Source: Sphingomonas sp. Leaf412
Lineage (GTDB): Bacteria; Pseudomonadota; Alphaproteobacteria; Sphingomonadales; Sphingomonadaceae
Length of the DNA: 64,000 bases
Reading direction: 5' to 3'
Assembly: GCF_001425405.1 (NCBI RefSeq)
Contig: NZ_LMQP01000003.1
Coordinates: 1,264,642 to 1,328,641, forward strand
Shown one piece after another: positions 31,101 through 39,626 of this stretch. Within the stretch, counting starts at the first letter, position 1. Every line of letters starts with the position of its first letter. The notes beneath the pieces are model-generated. The model saw only the letters and a program-made list of their open reading frames with translations. It searched no databases and was not told the origin of the DNA. Position numbers and translations under genes: made by a program.

Positions 31101-31738
31101 TGGTCGTGTTCGCCACCGACCGGCAAAGCTTCACCAACAACGGCCAGACGTTCGAGGCGGTGGTATCGCGCGAGGTGAATTCGCCCGACACCGGCAAGGT
31201 GAAGGGCGTGGAGATCGCCTATCAGCAGACCTACGACTTCCTGCCCGGGCCGCTGTCCGGGCTGGGGTTGCAGGCCAACTACACCCACGTCAGCAGTTCG
31301 GGCGTGCCGCAGCCGACGCTGGATCCGGGCGATCCGTCGGTCGCGGGCGGGCTGGTGTCGAACCTGAACGTGTCGGGTTTCGGATTGCAGGGATTGTCGA
31401 AACACAATTTCAACGTCACGCCCTTCTACGACTACAAGGGCCTGTCGCTGCGCGCCTCCTATGCGTGGCGGTCGCGCTTCCTGTTGACCACGCGCGACGT
31501 CATCACGCCGTTCGATCCCGTGTTCCAGGAGGATTACGGCCAGCTCGACGCCTCGCTGTTCATCCAGGCGACGCGGAACCTGCGGCTGGGCATCCAGGGC
31601 GTGAACCTGACCAATTCGCTGACGAAGACGTCGGTCGCGGTACAGGGGCCGGGCGGGGCGGACGACGTTCGGATCGTACCGCGCGGATGGTTCATGAACG
31701 ACCGCCGCTTCTCCGCCATCGCGCGGTTCAACTTCTGA
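28193..31738 (+). CDS. TonB-dependent outer-membrane receptor
   Basis: This is a 22-strand barrel with a plug that would import a ligand using TonB energy. The signal peptide runs to about residue 37 (CAPAFAQ). A low-complexity Ala/Thr/Ser stretch follows, then a TonB-box-like NDLIVTGYRQ, then the plug (SAEDIGALPDRSVVETLQRIPGVSI). The barrel ends in Phe (ARFNF), as outer-membrane proteins do. At 1181 residues it is in the large oligosaccharide-type class common in sphingomonads and Caulobacter. The start is GTG 28193, with GGGAGGGG 4-5 nt upstream. Neighbours suggest beta-glucan or xylan fragments as ligand. Confidence 0.93.
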   Translation: METGVIVRRDLPTIKRVVMGASALAIAAGLCAPAFAQTADSAPATETPATRPDAAKTPQTKGTVVTTSSSADAQIGASGSSTDAAQSTPMQTATDAEGNDLIVTGYRQSLQSAQSIKRNADSIVDSVSAEDIGALPDRSVVETLQRIPGVSISRFAAGVDPDHFSVEGSQATVRGLTYVRSEFNGREAFSALNGRSLGFQDVPSELLGGVDVFKSPTADRIEGGISGIVNLRTRKPFDAKGTYLAGSLEMNYGDFVSKSAPTISILGSTRWDTGIGEIGILGSAVYSQLFTRNDRLQVSSFRNRPIYSNGTRTDVVPFAGATQTGSGLFPRGAVIGTQTFERERQGYSAALQWRSPDRSMEASFQFLRSDARQDWFENTIEIATDNVTSNGDSRARAGTSISFDADNLFDQGLITGPTGWRADQNNAESAATPAGRRTPAFGLQSNNQFREHKERSVTDDFGFNFKWNVNERIGITVDYDHVNSRGEVLDNGIWGTTYQDAFIKLNGKDLPVVQFVSPQSCEGAALNAQGQCVGTPGATGSFPTYYTGTHQNFTDPYNNFWRAAMDHAEESSGNSDAFRIDGELTFPDSNFLKAVRAGYRYADRDQIARNSTYNWGVLSEQWGNGGPVWMDERIGGVGGDQQGTTSQAGSYDAFTFNNFFRGAAGDPTGNQGRLYYAGKPAQDYASYIAFAKSIRNEWLPAGTVPTGGAGGWLPLAERPGTVDGGYYLPGEINPIEEINNAGYIMANIDTTFANDWRLTGNIGVRYSDTKRTSSGFIQYSTAEPLTVDATCRTTIQQIVNPQPGQAVPATPTVPAGCAFLYSNPQLRANVRAFQNGAIVPNDFKTSYDYWLPAVNLKLEVTDELQFRAAYFKGISPPNTTQIRNYFPISITPQVPAGAVLTVVPNTATADPNDGIIQNEGVVRFEGAGIRSGSPDLLPVTADNFDLTAEWYFNKVGSLTVSAFYKEVKGVVVFATDRQSFTNNGQTFEAVVSREVNSPDTGKVKGVEIAYQQTYDFLPGPLSGLGLQANYTHVSSSGVPQPTLDPGDPSVAGGLVSNLNVSGFGLQGLSKHNFNVTPFYDYKGLSLRASYAWRSRFLLTTRDVITPFDPVFQEDYGQLDASLFIQATRNLRLGIQGVNLTNSLTKTSVAVQGPGGADDVRIVPRGWFMNDRRFSAIARFNF

Positions 31739-31743
31739 TGCCC

Positions 31744-31798
31744 GACGGGGCCATCGACATTCGGTGGCCCCGTCCCGGGTTCCTGCGGTCGCAGGAAC
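31744..31798. terminator. Two hairpins between convergent genes
   Basis: A 13-bp stem (31744-31756 with 31762-31774, one G/T pair, loop ACATT) is followed by GTTCCTGCG-GT-CGCAGGAAC (31779-31798), which is half of the type C palindrome. They lie between the receptor stop and the DUF6445 stop, so they likely end transcription from both sides. Confidence 0.65.
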
Positions 31799-31808
31799 AC
31801 CCGACGGC

Positions 31809-32507
31809 TCAGGCCAGCGTCAGGAAGATGTTGGCGGTCAACCGGCCCGTGCGCGGGTCCGCGTCCAGCGCGCCGGGATCGGGGATCACGCCGGAATGAA
31901 GCAGGCGGCTGCGATAGACGACCAGCCGGTCGAACGCGGCATCGACCGCGCCGATCGTTTCGAAGGCGGCGTGGTCGCAGGTGGCATAGCCCTGCCCCGC
32001 GGGCTCTGCCGCTCGCGCCGCGTCGTAGGCGGCGAGCCGGTCGGGGGTGATCGCCTCGAACCCCGTCGCGCGATGGCGGAAGAAGGCGGTGCCGCCGAAC
32101 CGGGCGTCGCACAGGTAATGCAGCAGCGCGAACTGATGCGCGTCGGTCGTGTCGACGTGCGGTGCGCGTTGCGCGGGTACCAGATCGTGCGGCGGCAGCG
32201 TGACGAGCGAGAAGCTGCATTCGGCGTGGCGCGGCCGCGCACCGGTGGGCAGGGCGAAGGCGGCGACGATCGCGGGCGTCAGCGCGCGGACGACGTCGCC
32301 GACGTAATCGAGCGGGGCGGGCGCGCGCAGACCGGGATAGCCGCCCGCGGGCCCGTGCGCGGGCGCGAAGGCGGCGACGGCGGCTTCGTCCACCAGCGCG
32401 GCCGGATCGCGCGACAGACCGTCGATCGTGACGACCGGCTCGCGATCCCGCCCGACGATGCGGGTCGTCGCGCGCAATGTCGGCGACAGAGGGAAACGCG
32501 CCGTCAT
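31809..32507 (-). CDS. DUF6445 family 2OG-Fe(II) oxygenase-like protein
   Basis: The fold is that of iron- and 2-oxoglutarate-dependent oxygenases. The metal triad is visible as His-x-Asp in APHVDTTDAHQF (about residue 110 from this start) and the distal His in YRSRLLHSGVIPD, and Arg in DPRTGRLTAN would bind 2-oxoglutarate. Such genes recur beside TonB receptors and halogenase-like genes in sphingomonads and Caulobacter; their substrate is unknown. The start is uncertain: ATG 32507, GTG 32525 and TTG 32543 are in frame and none has a clear ribosome site. It is divergent from the GH10 operon. Confidence 0.8.
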   Translation of the reverse strand: MTARFPLSPTLRATTRIVGRDREPVVTIDGLSRDPAALVDEAAVAAFAPAHGPAGGYPGLRAPAPLDYVGDVVRALTPAIVAAFALPTGARPRHAECSFSLVTLPPHDLVPAQRAPHVDTTDAHQFALLHYLCDARFGGTAFFRHRATGFEAITPDRLAAYDAARAAEPAGQGYATCDHAAFETIGAVDAAFDRLVVYRSRLLHSGVIPDPGALDADPRTGRLTANIFLTLA

Positions 32508-32565
32508 CACCGCGCGATAGGCCACGGGACGCGACGTTGACAATCATATCGGGAGCGAGCGGGCG

Positions 32566-33708
32566 ATGAACGAGGGGACGGTTATCGATCGCCGGGGCGC
32601 GATCGTCGGCGCGGGCGCCGTGGCGGCGGGCGCGATGCTGGGCGGAGCGGCGGCGGCGACGCCGGGGTTGCATGCGATCGCCGCGACGAAGGGGCGCGCG
32701 TTCGGCACGTGCCTGTCCTGGTCGCCGAAGGGCGCGGATGCGGGATCGCTGGCCAACCCGCGCTATGCCGCGCTGGCGACCCGCGACTGCGGCATCGCGG
32801 TGCCGGAGAATGCGCTGAAATGGCAGGCGCTGCGCCCCTCCCCCGCCGCGTACGACTTCGCGCGCTTCGATGCGATCCTGCGCGATGCCGAGCGCGCGGG
32901 GATGCGGATGCGCGGGCATACGTTGTTGTGGCATTACGACCGCTGGTTTCCGAAATGGCTGGTCGACCACGATTTCGGCAAGGCACCGGCGCGGGAGGCC
33001 GCGCGCATCCTGACGCAGCATATCCGCACCGTGTGCGCGCGGTACGCTGGGCGCATCTACAGCTACGACGTGGTGAACGAGGCGGTCGATCCCGCGGACG
33101 GATCGCTGCGCTCCACCGCGCTGTCGCGCGCGATGGGCGGGGCGGAGGCGGTGCTGGACCTGGCGTTCCGTACCGCGCGCGAGGCGGCGCCGAAGGCCGA
33201 ACTGGTGTATAACGACTATATGAGCTGGGAGGCGGGGAACGAGAAGCATCGCGACGGCGTGCTGCGGTTGCTGGCGGGGTTCCGGACGCGCGGCGTGCCG
33301 GTCGATGCGCTGGGCGTGCAGTCGCATATCGGCGTGTTCGCGCCGACCGATTCGATCGAACGGCTGGTCGCGACGCTGTCGCCCGACTGGCGCGCCTTCC
33401 TCGACCGCGTGGTGGGAATGGGATACCGCCTGGTGGTGACCGAGTTCGATGTGCGCGACCGCGGCCTGCCCGCCGATATCGCCGTGCGCGACGCGGGCGT
33501 GGCGGCGTTCGCGAAGGGCTATCTCGACCTCATGCTGTCCTATCCGCAGCTGCGCGACGTCCTGTGCTGGGGCATGACCGACCGGTACAGCTGGCTGAGG
33601 GGGTTCGAGCCGCGGCCCGACGGCCTGCCGACGCGCGGCGCGCCCTATGACGCGTCGTTCCGCGCGAAGCCGATCCATGCCGCGATGCACGCGGCGCTGG
33701 CGCGGTGA
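32566..33708 (+). CDS. GH10 endo-1,4-beta-xylanase
   Basis: The 380-residue enzyme cuts the xylan backbone. Acid/base Glu172 is in SYDVVNEAVD and nucleophile Glu293 in LVVTEFDVRD; HTLLWHYDRWFPKWL and the DYMSWE region are also typical. The N-terminus carries a twin-Arg motif (IDRRGAIVGAG) and a hydrophobic stretch, so export by Tat is likely. It is the first gene of a six-gene chain in which each start sits inside the previous stop. A possible -35 (TTGACA, 32537-32542) lies before it. Confidence 0.94.
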   Translation: MNEGTVIDRRGAIVGAGAVAAGAMLGGAAAATPGLHAIAATKGRAFGTCLSWSPKGADAGSLANPRYAALATRDCGIAVPENALKWQALRPSPAAYDFARFDAILRDAERAGMRMRGHTLLWHYDRWFPKWLVDHDFGKAPAREAARILTQHIRTVCARYAGRIYSYDVVNEAVDPADGSLRSTALSRAMGGAEAVLDLAFRTAREAAPKAELVYNDYMSWEAGNEKHRDGVLRLLAGFRTRGVPVDALGVQSHIGVFAPTDSIERLVATLSPDWRAFLDRVVGMGYRLVVTEFDVRDRGLPADIAVRDAGVAAFAKGYLDLMLSYPQLRDVLCWGMTDRYSWLRGFEPRPDGLPTRGAPYDASFRAKPIHAAMHAALAR

Positions 33709-35153
33709 CGGCGCCGGTCGCCTCGGTCCTGATCGTCGGCGGCGGCACCGCGGGATGGATGACGGCCGCGGCGCTGGCGCACAAGTTGCGCCACATGCGC
33801 ATCGCGATCACGCTGATCGAGAGCGAGGCGATCGGGACCGTCGGCGTCGGCGAGGCGACGGTGCCGCACATCCGCGCGTTCAACGCGGCGATGGGATTCG
33901 ACGAGGCCGAATTCATGGCCGCGACGAATGCGACCTTCAAGCTGGGGATCGAATTCCGCGACTGGGCGCGCGTCGGCGATCGCTACTTCCACCCCTTCGG
34001 CCTGTTCGGGGAGCCGATCGACGGCGTGCCGTTCCACCACCAATGGCTCGCGGCGGGCGAGGACGCGGGGGCGTTCGGCGACTATTGCCTGCCCGCCGCG
34101 ATGGCGCGCGCCGACCGGTTCGCGCGCCCGCGCGACGGGGACGATTACGGGTACGCCTATCAGTTCGATGCCGCGGGCTATGCCGCGTACCTGCGCGGCG
34201 TGGCCGAAGCGCGCGGGGTGACGCGCGTGGAAGGGCAGATCGTCGACGTCGCGGTCGACGCGCGCGGGCATGTCGCGTCGGTCGCGCTGGAGGACGGACG
34301 GCGGCTGGCGGCGGACCTGTTCGTGGACTGTTCGGGATTCCGCGGACTGCTGATCGAGGAGACGTTGCACGCGGGCTGGGACGACTGGCGCCGCTGGCTG
34401 CCGTGCGACCGCGCGTGGGCGGTGCCGAGCGAACGGGCCGGCGCGATCACCCCCTACACCCGTGCCACCGCGCTGGACGCGGGCTGGGCCTGGCGCATTC
34501 CGCTGACGCACCGGACGGGCAACGGCCATGTGTTCGCGAGCGCATTCGTATCGGACGAGGCGGCGCGCGCGGCGTTGCTGGCACAGCTCGACACGCCCGC
34601 GCTAGCGGAGCCGCGGATGCTGCGCTTCGCTGCGGGCAAGCGGCGGCGGCAGTGGGTGGGCAACACCGTCGCGATCGGGCTGTCGGCGGGGTTCCTGGAA
34701 CCGCTGGAATCGACCAGCATCCATCTGGCGCAGGTCGCGATCGAACGGCTGCTCGACCTGTTCCCCACCGGCGACCGGGACCCGCTCGACGCCGCCGAGT
34801 TCAACCGCACGATGGACGTGGAATACGAACGCGTGCGCGACTTCATCATCCTGCATTACGCCGCGACCGAGCGGCGCGACACGCCGTTCTGGCGCCATGT
34901 CGCCGCGATGCCGCTGCCCGACAGCCTGTCCGCGAAGATCGACCTGTTCCGCGCGCGCGGCGTCGTGACGACCTATGCACAGGGCCTGTTCATGGAGCCG
35001 AGCTGGCTGGCGGTGTACATGGGGCAGCGCGTCCGGCCCGCGGGTCACGATCCGCGCGCGAGCTGCGATGCGGCGGCCCTGTCGCGTATCCGCGCGCGCG
35101 TGGCGACGCAGGTGGCCGGGATGCCAACACACGACGCGACGCTCGCGCGATGA
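33705..35153 (+). CDS. Flavin-dependent tryptophan-halogenase-family protein (copy 1)
   Basis: Members use FADH2, oxygen and halide to make hypohalous acid, which halogenates an electron-rich substrate. Seen: FAD loop VGGGTAGWM (residues 11-19), GEATVP (about 50), the catalytic Lys79 in FKLGIEFRDW, the family signature W261-A-W-R-I-P266, and EPLESTSIH near the C-terminal third, which holds the Glu-Ser pair of the active site. So it should be active. At 482 residues it is normal in size. The start GTG shares GTGA with the GH10 stop. True substrate is unknown; several relatives from TonB loci accept indoles in vitro. Confidence 0.92.
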   Translation: MTAPVASVLIVGGGTAGWMTAAALAHKLRHMRIAITLIESEAIGTVGVGEATVPHIRAFNAAMGFDEAEFMAATNATFKLGIEFRDWARVGDRYFHPFGLFGEPIDGVPFHHQWLAAGEDAGAFGDYCLPAAMARADRFARPRDGDDYGYAYQFDAAGYAAYLRGVAEARGVTRVEGQIVDVAVDARGHVASVALEDGRRLAADLFVDCSGFRGLLIEETLHAGWDDWRRWLPCDRAWAVPSERAGAITPYTRATALDAGWAWRIPLTHRTGNGHVFASAFVSDEAARAALLAQLDTPALAEPRMLRFAAGKRRRQWVGNTVAIGLSAGFLEPLESTSIHLAQVAIERLLDLFPTGDRDPLDAAEFNRTMDVEYERVRDFIILHYAATERRDTPFWRHVAAMPLPDSLSAKIDLFRARGVVTTYAQGLFMEPSWLAVYMGQRVRPAGHDPRASCDAAALSRIRARVATQVAGMPTHDATLAR

Positions 35154-36445
35154 GGATCGCGGTGGCGGGCGATGGAATCGCGGCGCACCTCGCCTGCGCG
35201 ATGCTGGCGCGTGTCGCCGACGTCGTGCGTGTGCCGGTGGGCGCGGGCGGGCACGGGCTGGGGCCGGTCGGCCATGTCGTCACGGGCGCGCCGGCGTGGA
35301 TGGCGACCGACCTCGCGGCGCGTGTCGGGCACGTCCCGGGGGCGGTGGCGACGCTGGGCATCGCCTTCGCAGGCTGGAGCCCGCAGCAATGGTTCCTGCC
35401 CTATGGCGACGTCGGCGCGCCGCTGGAGACGATTCCCTTCCCGCAGTTGATCGCGCGATTGCGCAGCGAGGGGCATGGCGTGGAGCCGGGGGACTTCTCG
35501 CTCGCGACGCTGGCGGCGCGCGCGGGGCGGCTGCCGCCGCCGGACGACGACCCGCGATCGCCCTGGTCGACGGTGCGGCCGGGTATCACCTATCCGTGCG
35601 CGGCGCTGGCGACGCGGCTGGCCGCGCTGGCCGATGTGCCCGTCACGGCCCCCCTCGCCGCACCGCCGGGCGACGCGCCGCGGATCGCGGCGCTGGCGCT
35701 GGCGGACGGCACGACGCTGTCCGCGGACCTGTACGTCGACGCCGGCGGCGGGGCGGCGGGGATCGCGACGAGCGAATGGGAAAGCTGGGCGCGCTGGCTG
35801 CCCTGCACCGGCGTCACGTCGCGGATCGTGGCCAGCGACGCGCCGCCGCCGCCCTTCCCGCTCCACAGCGCGACGCCCGACGGCTGGCGCGCGACCGTGG
35901 CGCTGGAGGGCGCGATCGTCGACACCGCCTATGGCGCGGGCGGCGAGCGCTACGACAACGGCCTGCGTCGCACGGCCTGGCGCGGCAACCGCGTCGCGAT
36001 CGGCGCGGCGGCGGGGGTGGTGGAGCCGGTGCTGGGCCATGCCCTGCTGCTGGCGCACGATGCCGTCGCGCGCCTGATCGGGCTGCTCCCCGCCGCAGGA
36101 TCGGACGGCACGGTCGAGGCCGCCGAATATCACCGCCTGACCGCGCGCCAGCACGAACGCGCGCGCGACGCGGCGGTGGCCCTGTGGGCGACGCGGCGCG
36201 GGAGCGAGGACGTGCCGCCCGCCCTCGCGCACAAGCTGGCGCTGTATCGCAGCCGCGGGCATGTGCCGATGGACGACGACGATCCGCTGTCGCGCGGCGA
36301 CTGGGCGATGCTGCTGGACGGACAGGGCGAGCGCCAGCGCCGCGTCGACCCGATCGCCGCCGCTTTGCCGGGCACCGCGGTCATGGACCATTGCCGCCGC
36401 CTGCGTGCGATCATGCTGCGCAGCATTTCCGGGGACGACCGATGA
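35150..36445 (+). CDS. Degenerate tryptophan-halogenase-like protein
   Basis: The 431-residue protein follows the halogenase fold in order and spacing, but its motifs are lost. The FAD loop reads AGDGIAAHLA instead of GGGTAGW, GEATIP is missing, the Lys position is Thr (ATLGIAFAGW, residue 68), W-x-W-x-I-P reads W-R-A-T-V-A, and EPLESTS reads EPVLGHA. It is about 50-70 residues shorter than its neighbours. The frame is intact and coupled at both ends (ATGA), so it is kept as a protein. A partner or binding role, rather than halogenation, is inferred. Confidence 0.8.
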   Translation: MRIAVAGDGIAAHLACAMLARVADVVRVPVGAGGHGLGPVGHVVTGAPAWMATDLAARVGHVPGAVATLGIAFAGWSPQQWFLPYGDVGAPLETIPFPQLIARLRSEGHGVEPGDFSLATLAARAGRLPPPDDDPRSPWSTVRPGITYPCAALATRLAALADVPVTAPLAAPPGDAPRIAALALADGTTLSADLYVDAGGGAAGIATSEWESWARWLPCTGVTSRIVASDAPPPPFPLHSATPDGWRATVALEGAIVDTAYGAGGERYDNGLRRTAWRGNRVAIGAAAGVVEPVLGHALLLAHDAVARLIGLLPAAGSDGTVEAAEYHRLTARQHERARDAAVALWATRRGSEDVPPALAHKLALYRSRGHVPMDDDDPLSRGDWAMLLDGQGERQRRVDPIAAALPGTAVMDHCRRLRAIMLRSISGDDR

Positions 36446-37953
36446 CCGACGACCGCCGCATCCGCTCCATCGCCATCGTCGGCGGGGGCAGCGCGGGGTG
36501 GATGGCCGCCGCCACGCTCGCGCGCCTGCTGGGACCGGGCTACGCCACGATCACGCTGGTGGAATCGGAGGAGATCGGCACCGTCGGCGTCGGCGAGGCG
36601 ACGATCCCGCAGATGCGGACATTCAACCGCATGCTCGGCATCGACGAGGACGAGTTCGTCCGCGAGACGAAGGGCAGCTTCAAGCTGGGGATCCAGTTCG
36701 TGGACTGGGGGCGGCTGGGCCACACCTACTTCCACCCCTTCGGCGGCTATGGCGTCGACATGGCGGGCGTGTCCTTCCACGCCTATTTCCTGCGGCTGCG
36801 CGCGCTGGGCGAGGCGCCGTCGATCGACGCCTATTCGTTGCAGGCGATGGCGAGCCGCGGCGACAGGTTCATGCGTTCGATCGACGCGGGCAATTCGCCG
36901 CTGTCGGACATCGCCTACGCCTATCATTTCGACGCGGGGCTCTACGCGCGCTACCTGCGCCGCTATGCCGAGGCGCGCGGGGTGGTGCGGCGCGAGGGGC
37001 GGATCGTGTCGGTCGAGCGCGACGGCGAGAGCGGCAACGTCGCGGGCGTCACGCTGGCGGAGGGCGGGCGCGTGGAGGCGGATCTGTTCGTCGACTGCTC
37101 CGGCTTCCGCGCGCTGCTGATCGGCGAGGCCATGGGGAACGACTTCGTCGACTGGGGCCATTGGCTCCCCTGCGACCGCGCGGTGGCGGTGCCGTGCGCG
37201 GGCCGGGCGGAGATGACGCCCTACACCCGATCCACCGCGCGCACCGCGGGCTGGCAATGGCGCATCCCGTTGCAGCACCGCACCGGCAACGGCCATGTCT
37301 ATGCCAGCGCATATCTGTCGGATGACGAGGCGGCGGCGACGTTGCTGGCGAACCTGGACGGCGACGCGCTGGCGGACCCGCGGCTGATCCGGTTCCGCAC
37401 CGGGCATCGCGCGAAATTCTGGGACGGCAACGTCGTCGCGCTCGGCCTCGCCGCCGGGTTCATGGAGCCGCTGGAATCCACCAGCCTATGGCTGGTGCAG
37501 AGCGGGCTCGCGCGCCTGCTGGCGATGTTCCCCGATCGCGATTTCGACGCCGCGACGACCGCGCGCTACAACCGCATCCTGACGACCGAGTTCGAGGAAA
37601 TCCGCGATTTCCTGATCCTGCATTACCACGCGACGCAGCGCCGCGACACGCCGTTCTGGCGCTATTGCGCGGACATGGCGGTGCCCGACCGGCTGGCGGA
37701 GAAGATGCGCGTCTATGCCGCGCACGGCCGCGTGTTTCGCGAGAACGAGGAATTGTTCAACGACACCAGCTGGTTCGCGGTCATGCACGGGCAGTTGCTG
37801 CCGGTGAAGGCGCACGATCCCGTCGCGGACGCGATGGACCTGGCGACGACGCGCGCGCGGCTGGCGGAGATCGCGCGCGCGGTCGCCAATTCGGCGGACT
37901 ACATGCCCGGGCACCGTGCCTTCGTGAACGAGCATTGCCGGGCGGCGTCATGA
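36442..37953 (+). CDS. Flavin-dependent tryptophan-halogenase-family protein (copy 2)
   Basis: All halogenase motifs are intact: FAD loop VGGGSAGWM, TVGVGEATIP, catalytic Lys81 in FKLGIQFVDWG, W-Q-W-R-I-P near residue 270 and EPLESTSLW. At 503 residues it is slightly longer than copy 1. It lies between the degenerate copy and the GH9 gene and shares ATGA with each. Copies 1, 2 and 3 are clearly related but not recent duplicates, so each may act on a different target or form mixed complexes. Confidence 0.93.
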   Translation: MTDDRRIRSIAIVGGGSAGWMAAATLARLLGPGYATITLVESEEIGTVGVGEATIPQMRTFNRMLGIDEDEFVRETKGSFKLGIQFVDWGRLGHTYFHPFGGYGVDMAGVSFHAYFLRLRALGEAPSIDAYSLQAMASRGDRFMRSIDAGNSPLSDIAYAYHFDAGLYARYLRRYAEARGVVRREGRIVSVERDGESGNVAGVTLAEGGRVEADLFVDCSGFRALLIGEAMGNDFVDWGHWLPCDRAVAVPCAGRAEMTPYTRSTARTAGWQWRIPLQHRTGNGHVYASAYLSDDEAAATLLANLDGDALADPRLIRFRTGHRAKFWDGNVVALGLAAGFMEPLESTSLWLVQSGLARLLAMFPDRDFDAATTARYNRILTTEFEEIRDFLILHYHATQRRDTPFWRYCADMAVPDRLAEKMRVYAAHGRVFRENEELFNDTSWFAVMHGQLLPVKAHDPVADAMDLATTRARLAEIARAVANSADYMPGHRAFVNEHCRAAS

Positions 37954-39626
37954 TCGCGGCGCTACTGCTCGCCACCGCGGTCAGGATCGGGGGGTTGGGA
38001 TTCGCGCCCGCGGACGCGAAGGCCGCGACGATCGAGAGCGAGGCGGCGGCGCCGATCGCGTGGCGCGTCGAGGATGCGGCGGGACGCGCGGTGCTGTCCG
38101 GGCGCAGCGAACCGGCGGCGCGCGACGACGCAGCCGGGCGGCGGGTACATCGCGTCGACCTGTCCGCGCTGCGGACGCCCGGCGCCGGATATCGCCTGAT
38201 CGCGGGCGCCGCCGCGAGCCCGCGGTTCGCCGTCGCGCCGGGACTGTACCGGCCGCTGGCGCGCGACGCGCTCACCTATTTCTACCACAATCGCGCGGGC
38301 ACGCCGATCGAAGCGCGCTTCGTCGGTGCGCGCTGGGCGCGTCCGGCGGGGCATCCGGACGAACGCGCGACCTGTTTTTCCGGTGCGGACCGCAAGGGCG
38401 TGCGCTGGCCCGGATGCGCCTACACGCTCGACGTCACGGGCGGCTGGTACGATGCGGGCGACCACGGGAAATACGTCGTCAACGGCGGCATCGCGCTGTG
38501 GACGCTGCTGGACATGGCGGCGCGCGGGGTCGCCTTCCCGGATCGCAGCCTGTCGATCCCGGAGTCCGGAAACGGCGTCGACGATCTGCTGGACGAGGCG
38601 CGGTACGAACTGGACTTCCTGTTGCGGATGCAGGTGCCCGCGGGACAGGAACTGGCAGGCATGGCGCACCACAAGGTCGCAGACGCGCGCTGGACCGCCT
38701 TGCCGCTGCGTCCCGACCGCGATCCGGAAACCCGCCTTCTGTACCCGCCCAGCACCGCCGCGACGCTGAACCTCGCCGCGGTCGCGGCGCAGGGCGCGCG
38801 GCTGTGGCGCGGTATCGACCCCGCCTTCGCGCGGCGCTGCGCCGAGGCATCGGCCCGCGCGTGGGCGGCGGCGAAGCGGCATCCGGCGATGCTGGCGACG
38901 GGCGATTTCGCGGGGAGCGGGAATTACGGCGACGCCGACGTGTCGGACGAAATCTTCTGGGCCGCCGCCGAACGATGGGTGCTGACGCGCGATCCGGCGC
39001 TGCGACGCGCGATCGATGCCAGCCGCCATCTGCGCGCATCGTCCGGCGAGGCGGGATGGGCCGCGACCGCACCGCTCGGCCTGATGACGCTGGCGCAGGC
39101 GGGCGACCCCACCGCGCGCACGACGCTGATCGCCGCCGCCGGGCGCTTTCGCGACGAGGCGCGGCGCAGCGGCTACGGCATCCCGTTAGCGGGCACGGCC
39201 TACGTCTGGGGATCGAACGCGGTCCTCCTCAACCGCGCGATGATCCTCGCGATCGCGGCGGACCGGACGCGCGACGAAAGCTATCGCGCGCCGGTGATCG
39301 CGACGCTCGACTATCTCACCGGCCGCAATCCGCTCGGCCGCTCGTACGTGTCGGGATACGGCCCCGATCCGATGCGGCATCCGCACCACCGTTTCTGGGC
39401 CGCGGGCGTCGACCCCGCCTATCCCCCTGCCCCGCCCGGCGCGCTGTCGGGCGGGCCGAACGCGACGCCCGGCGACGACGTCGCGCGCGCCATTGGAAAG
39501 TGCGCGCCGATGACGTGCTGGCGCGACGATGCGCGCGCCTATTCGCTGAACGAGGTGGCGATCAACTGGAACGCGCCGCTGGCGTGGGTCGCGGCGTGGC
39601 GCGACGCGACCGAGGCGCGGCGATGA
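37950..39626 (+). CDS. GH9 endoglucanase (cellulase)
   Basis: The enzyme cuts beta-1,4-glucan with inversion. An N-terminal Ig-like domain (about residues 10-95, starting VRIGGLGFAPADAKAAT) precedes the (alpha/alpha)6 barrel. Catalytic Asp residues are in GGWYDAGDHGKYV (about 168-171) and the general acid is Glu535 in YSLNEVAINWN. The NPLGRSYVSGYG region with its His pair is also typical. The signal peptide is oddly short: only MIAALLLATA stands before the Ig-like domain. It shares ATGA with both neighbours. Confidence 0.93.
   Translation: MIAALLLATAVRIGGLGFAPADAKAATIESEAAAPIAWRVEDAAGRAVLSGRSEPAARDDAAGRRVHRVDLSALRTPGAGYRLIAGAAASPRFAVAPGLYRPLARDALTYFYHNRAGTPIEARFVGARWARPAGHPDERATCFSGADRKGVRWPGCAYTLDVTGGWYDAGDHGKYVVNGGIALWTLLDMAARGVAFPDRSLSIPESGNGVDDLLDEARYELDFLLRMQVPAGQELAGMAHHKVADARWTALPLRPDRDPETRLLYPPSTAATLNLAAVAAQGARLWRGIDPAFARRCAEASARAWAAAKRHPAMLATGDFAGSGNYGDADVSDEIFWAAAERWVLTRDPALRRAIDASRHLRASSGEAGWAATAPLGLMTLAQAGDPTARTTLIAAAGRFRDEARRSGYGIPLAGTAYVWGSNAVLLNRAMILAIAADRTRDESYRAPVIATLDYLTGRNPLGRSYVSGYGPDPMRHPHHRFWAAGVDPAYPPAPPGALSGGPNATPGDDVARAIGKCAPMTCWRDDARAYSLNEVAINWNAPLAWVAAWRDATEARR

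Noticed and set aside
35150..36445. Calling the degenerate halogenase a pseudogene
   Set aside because: The frame is intact, coupled at both ends and has no frameshift. Motif loss alone does not show that it is dead.
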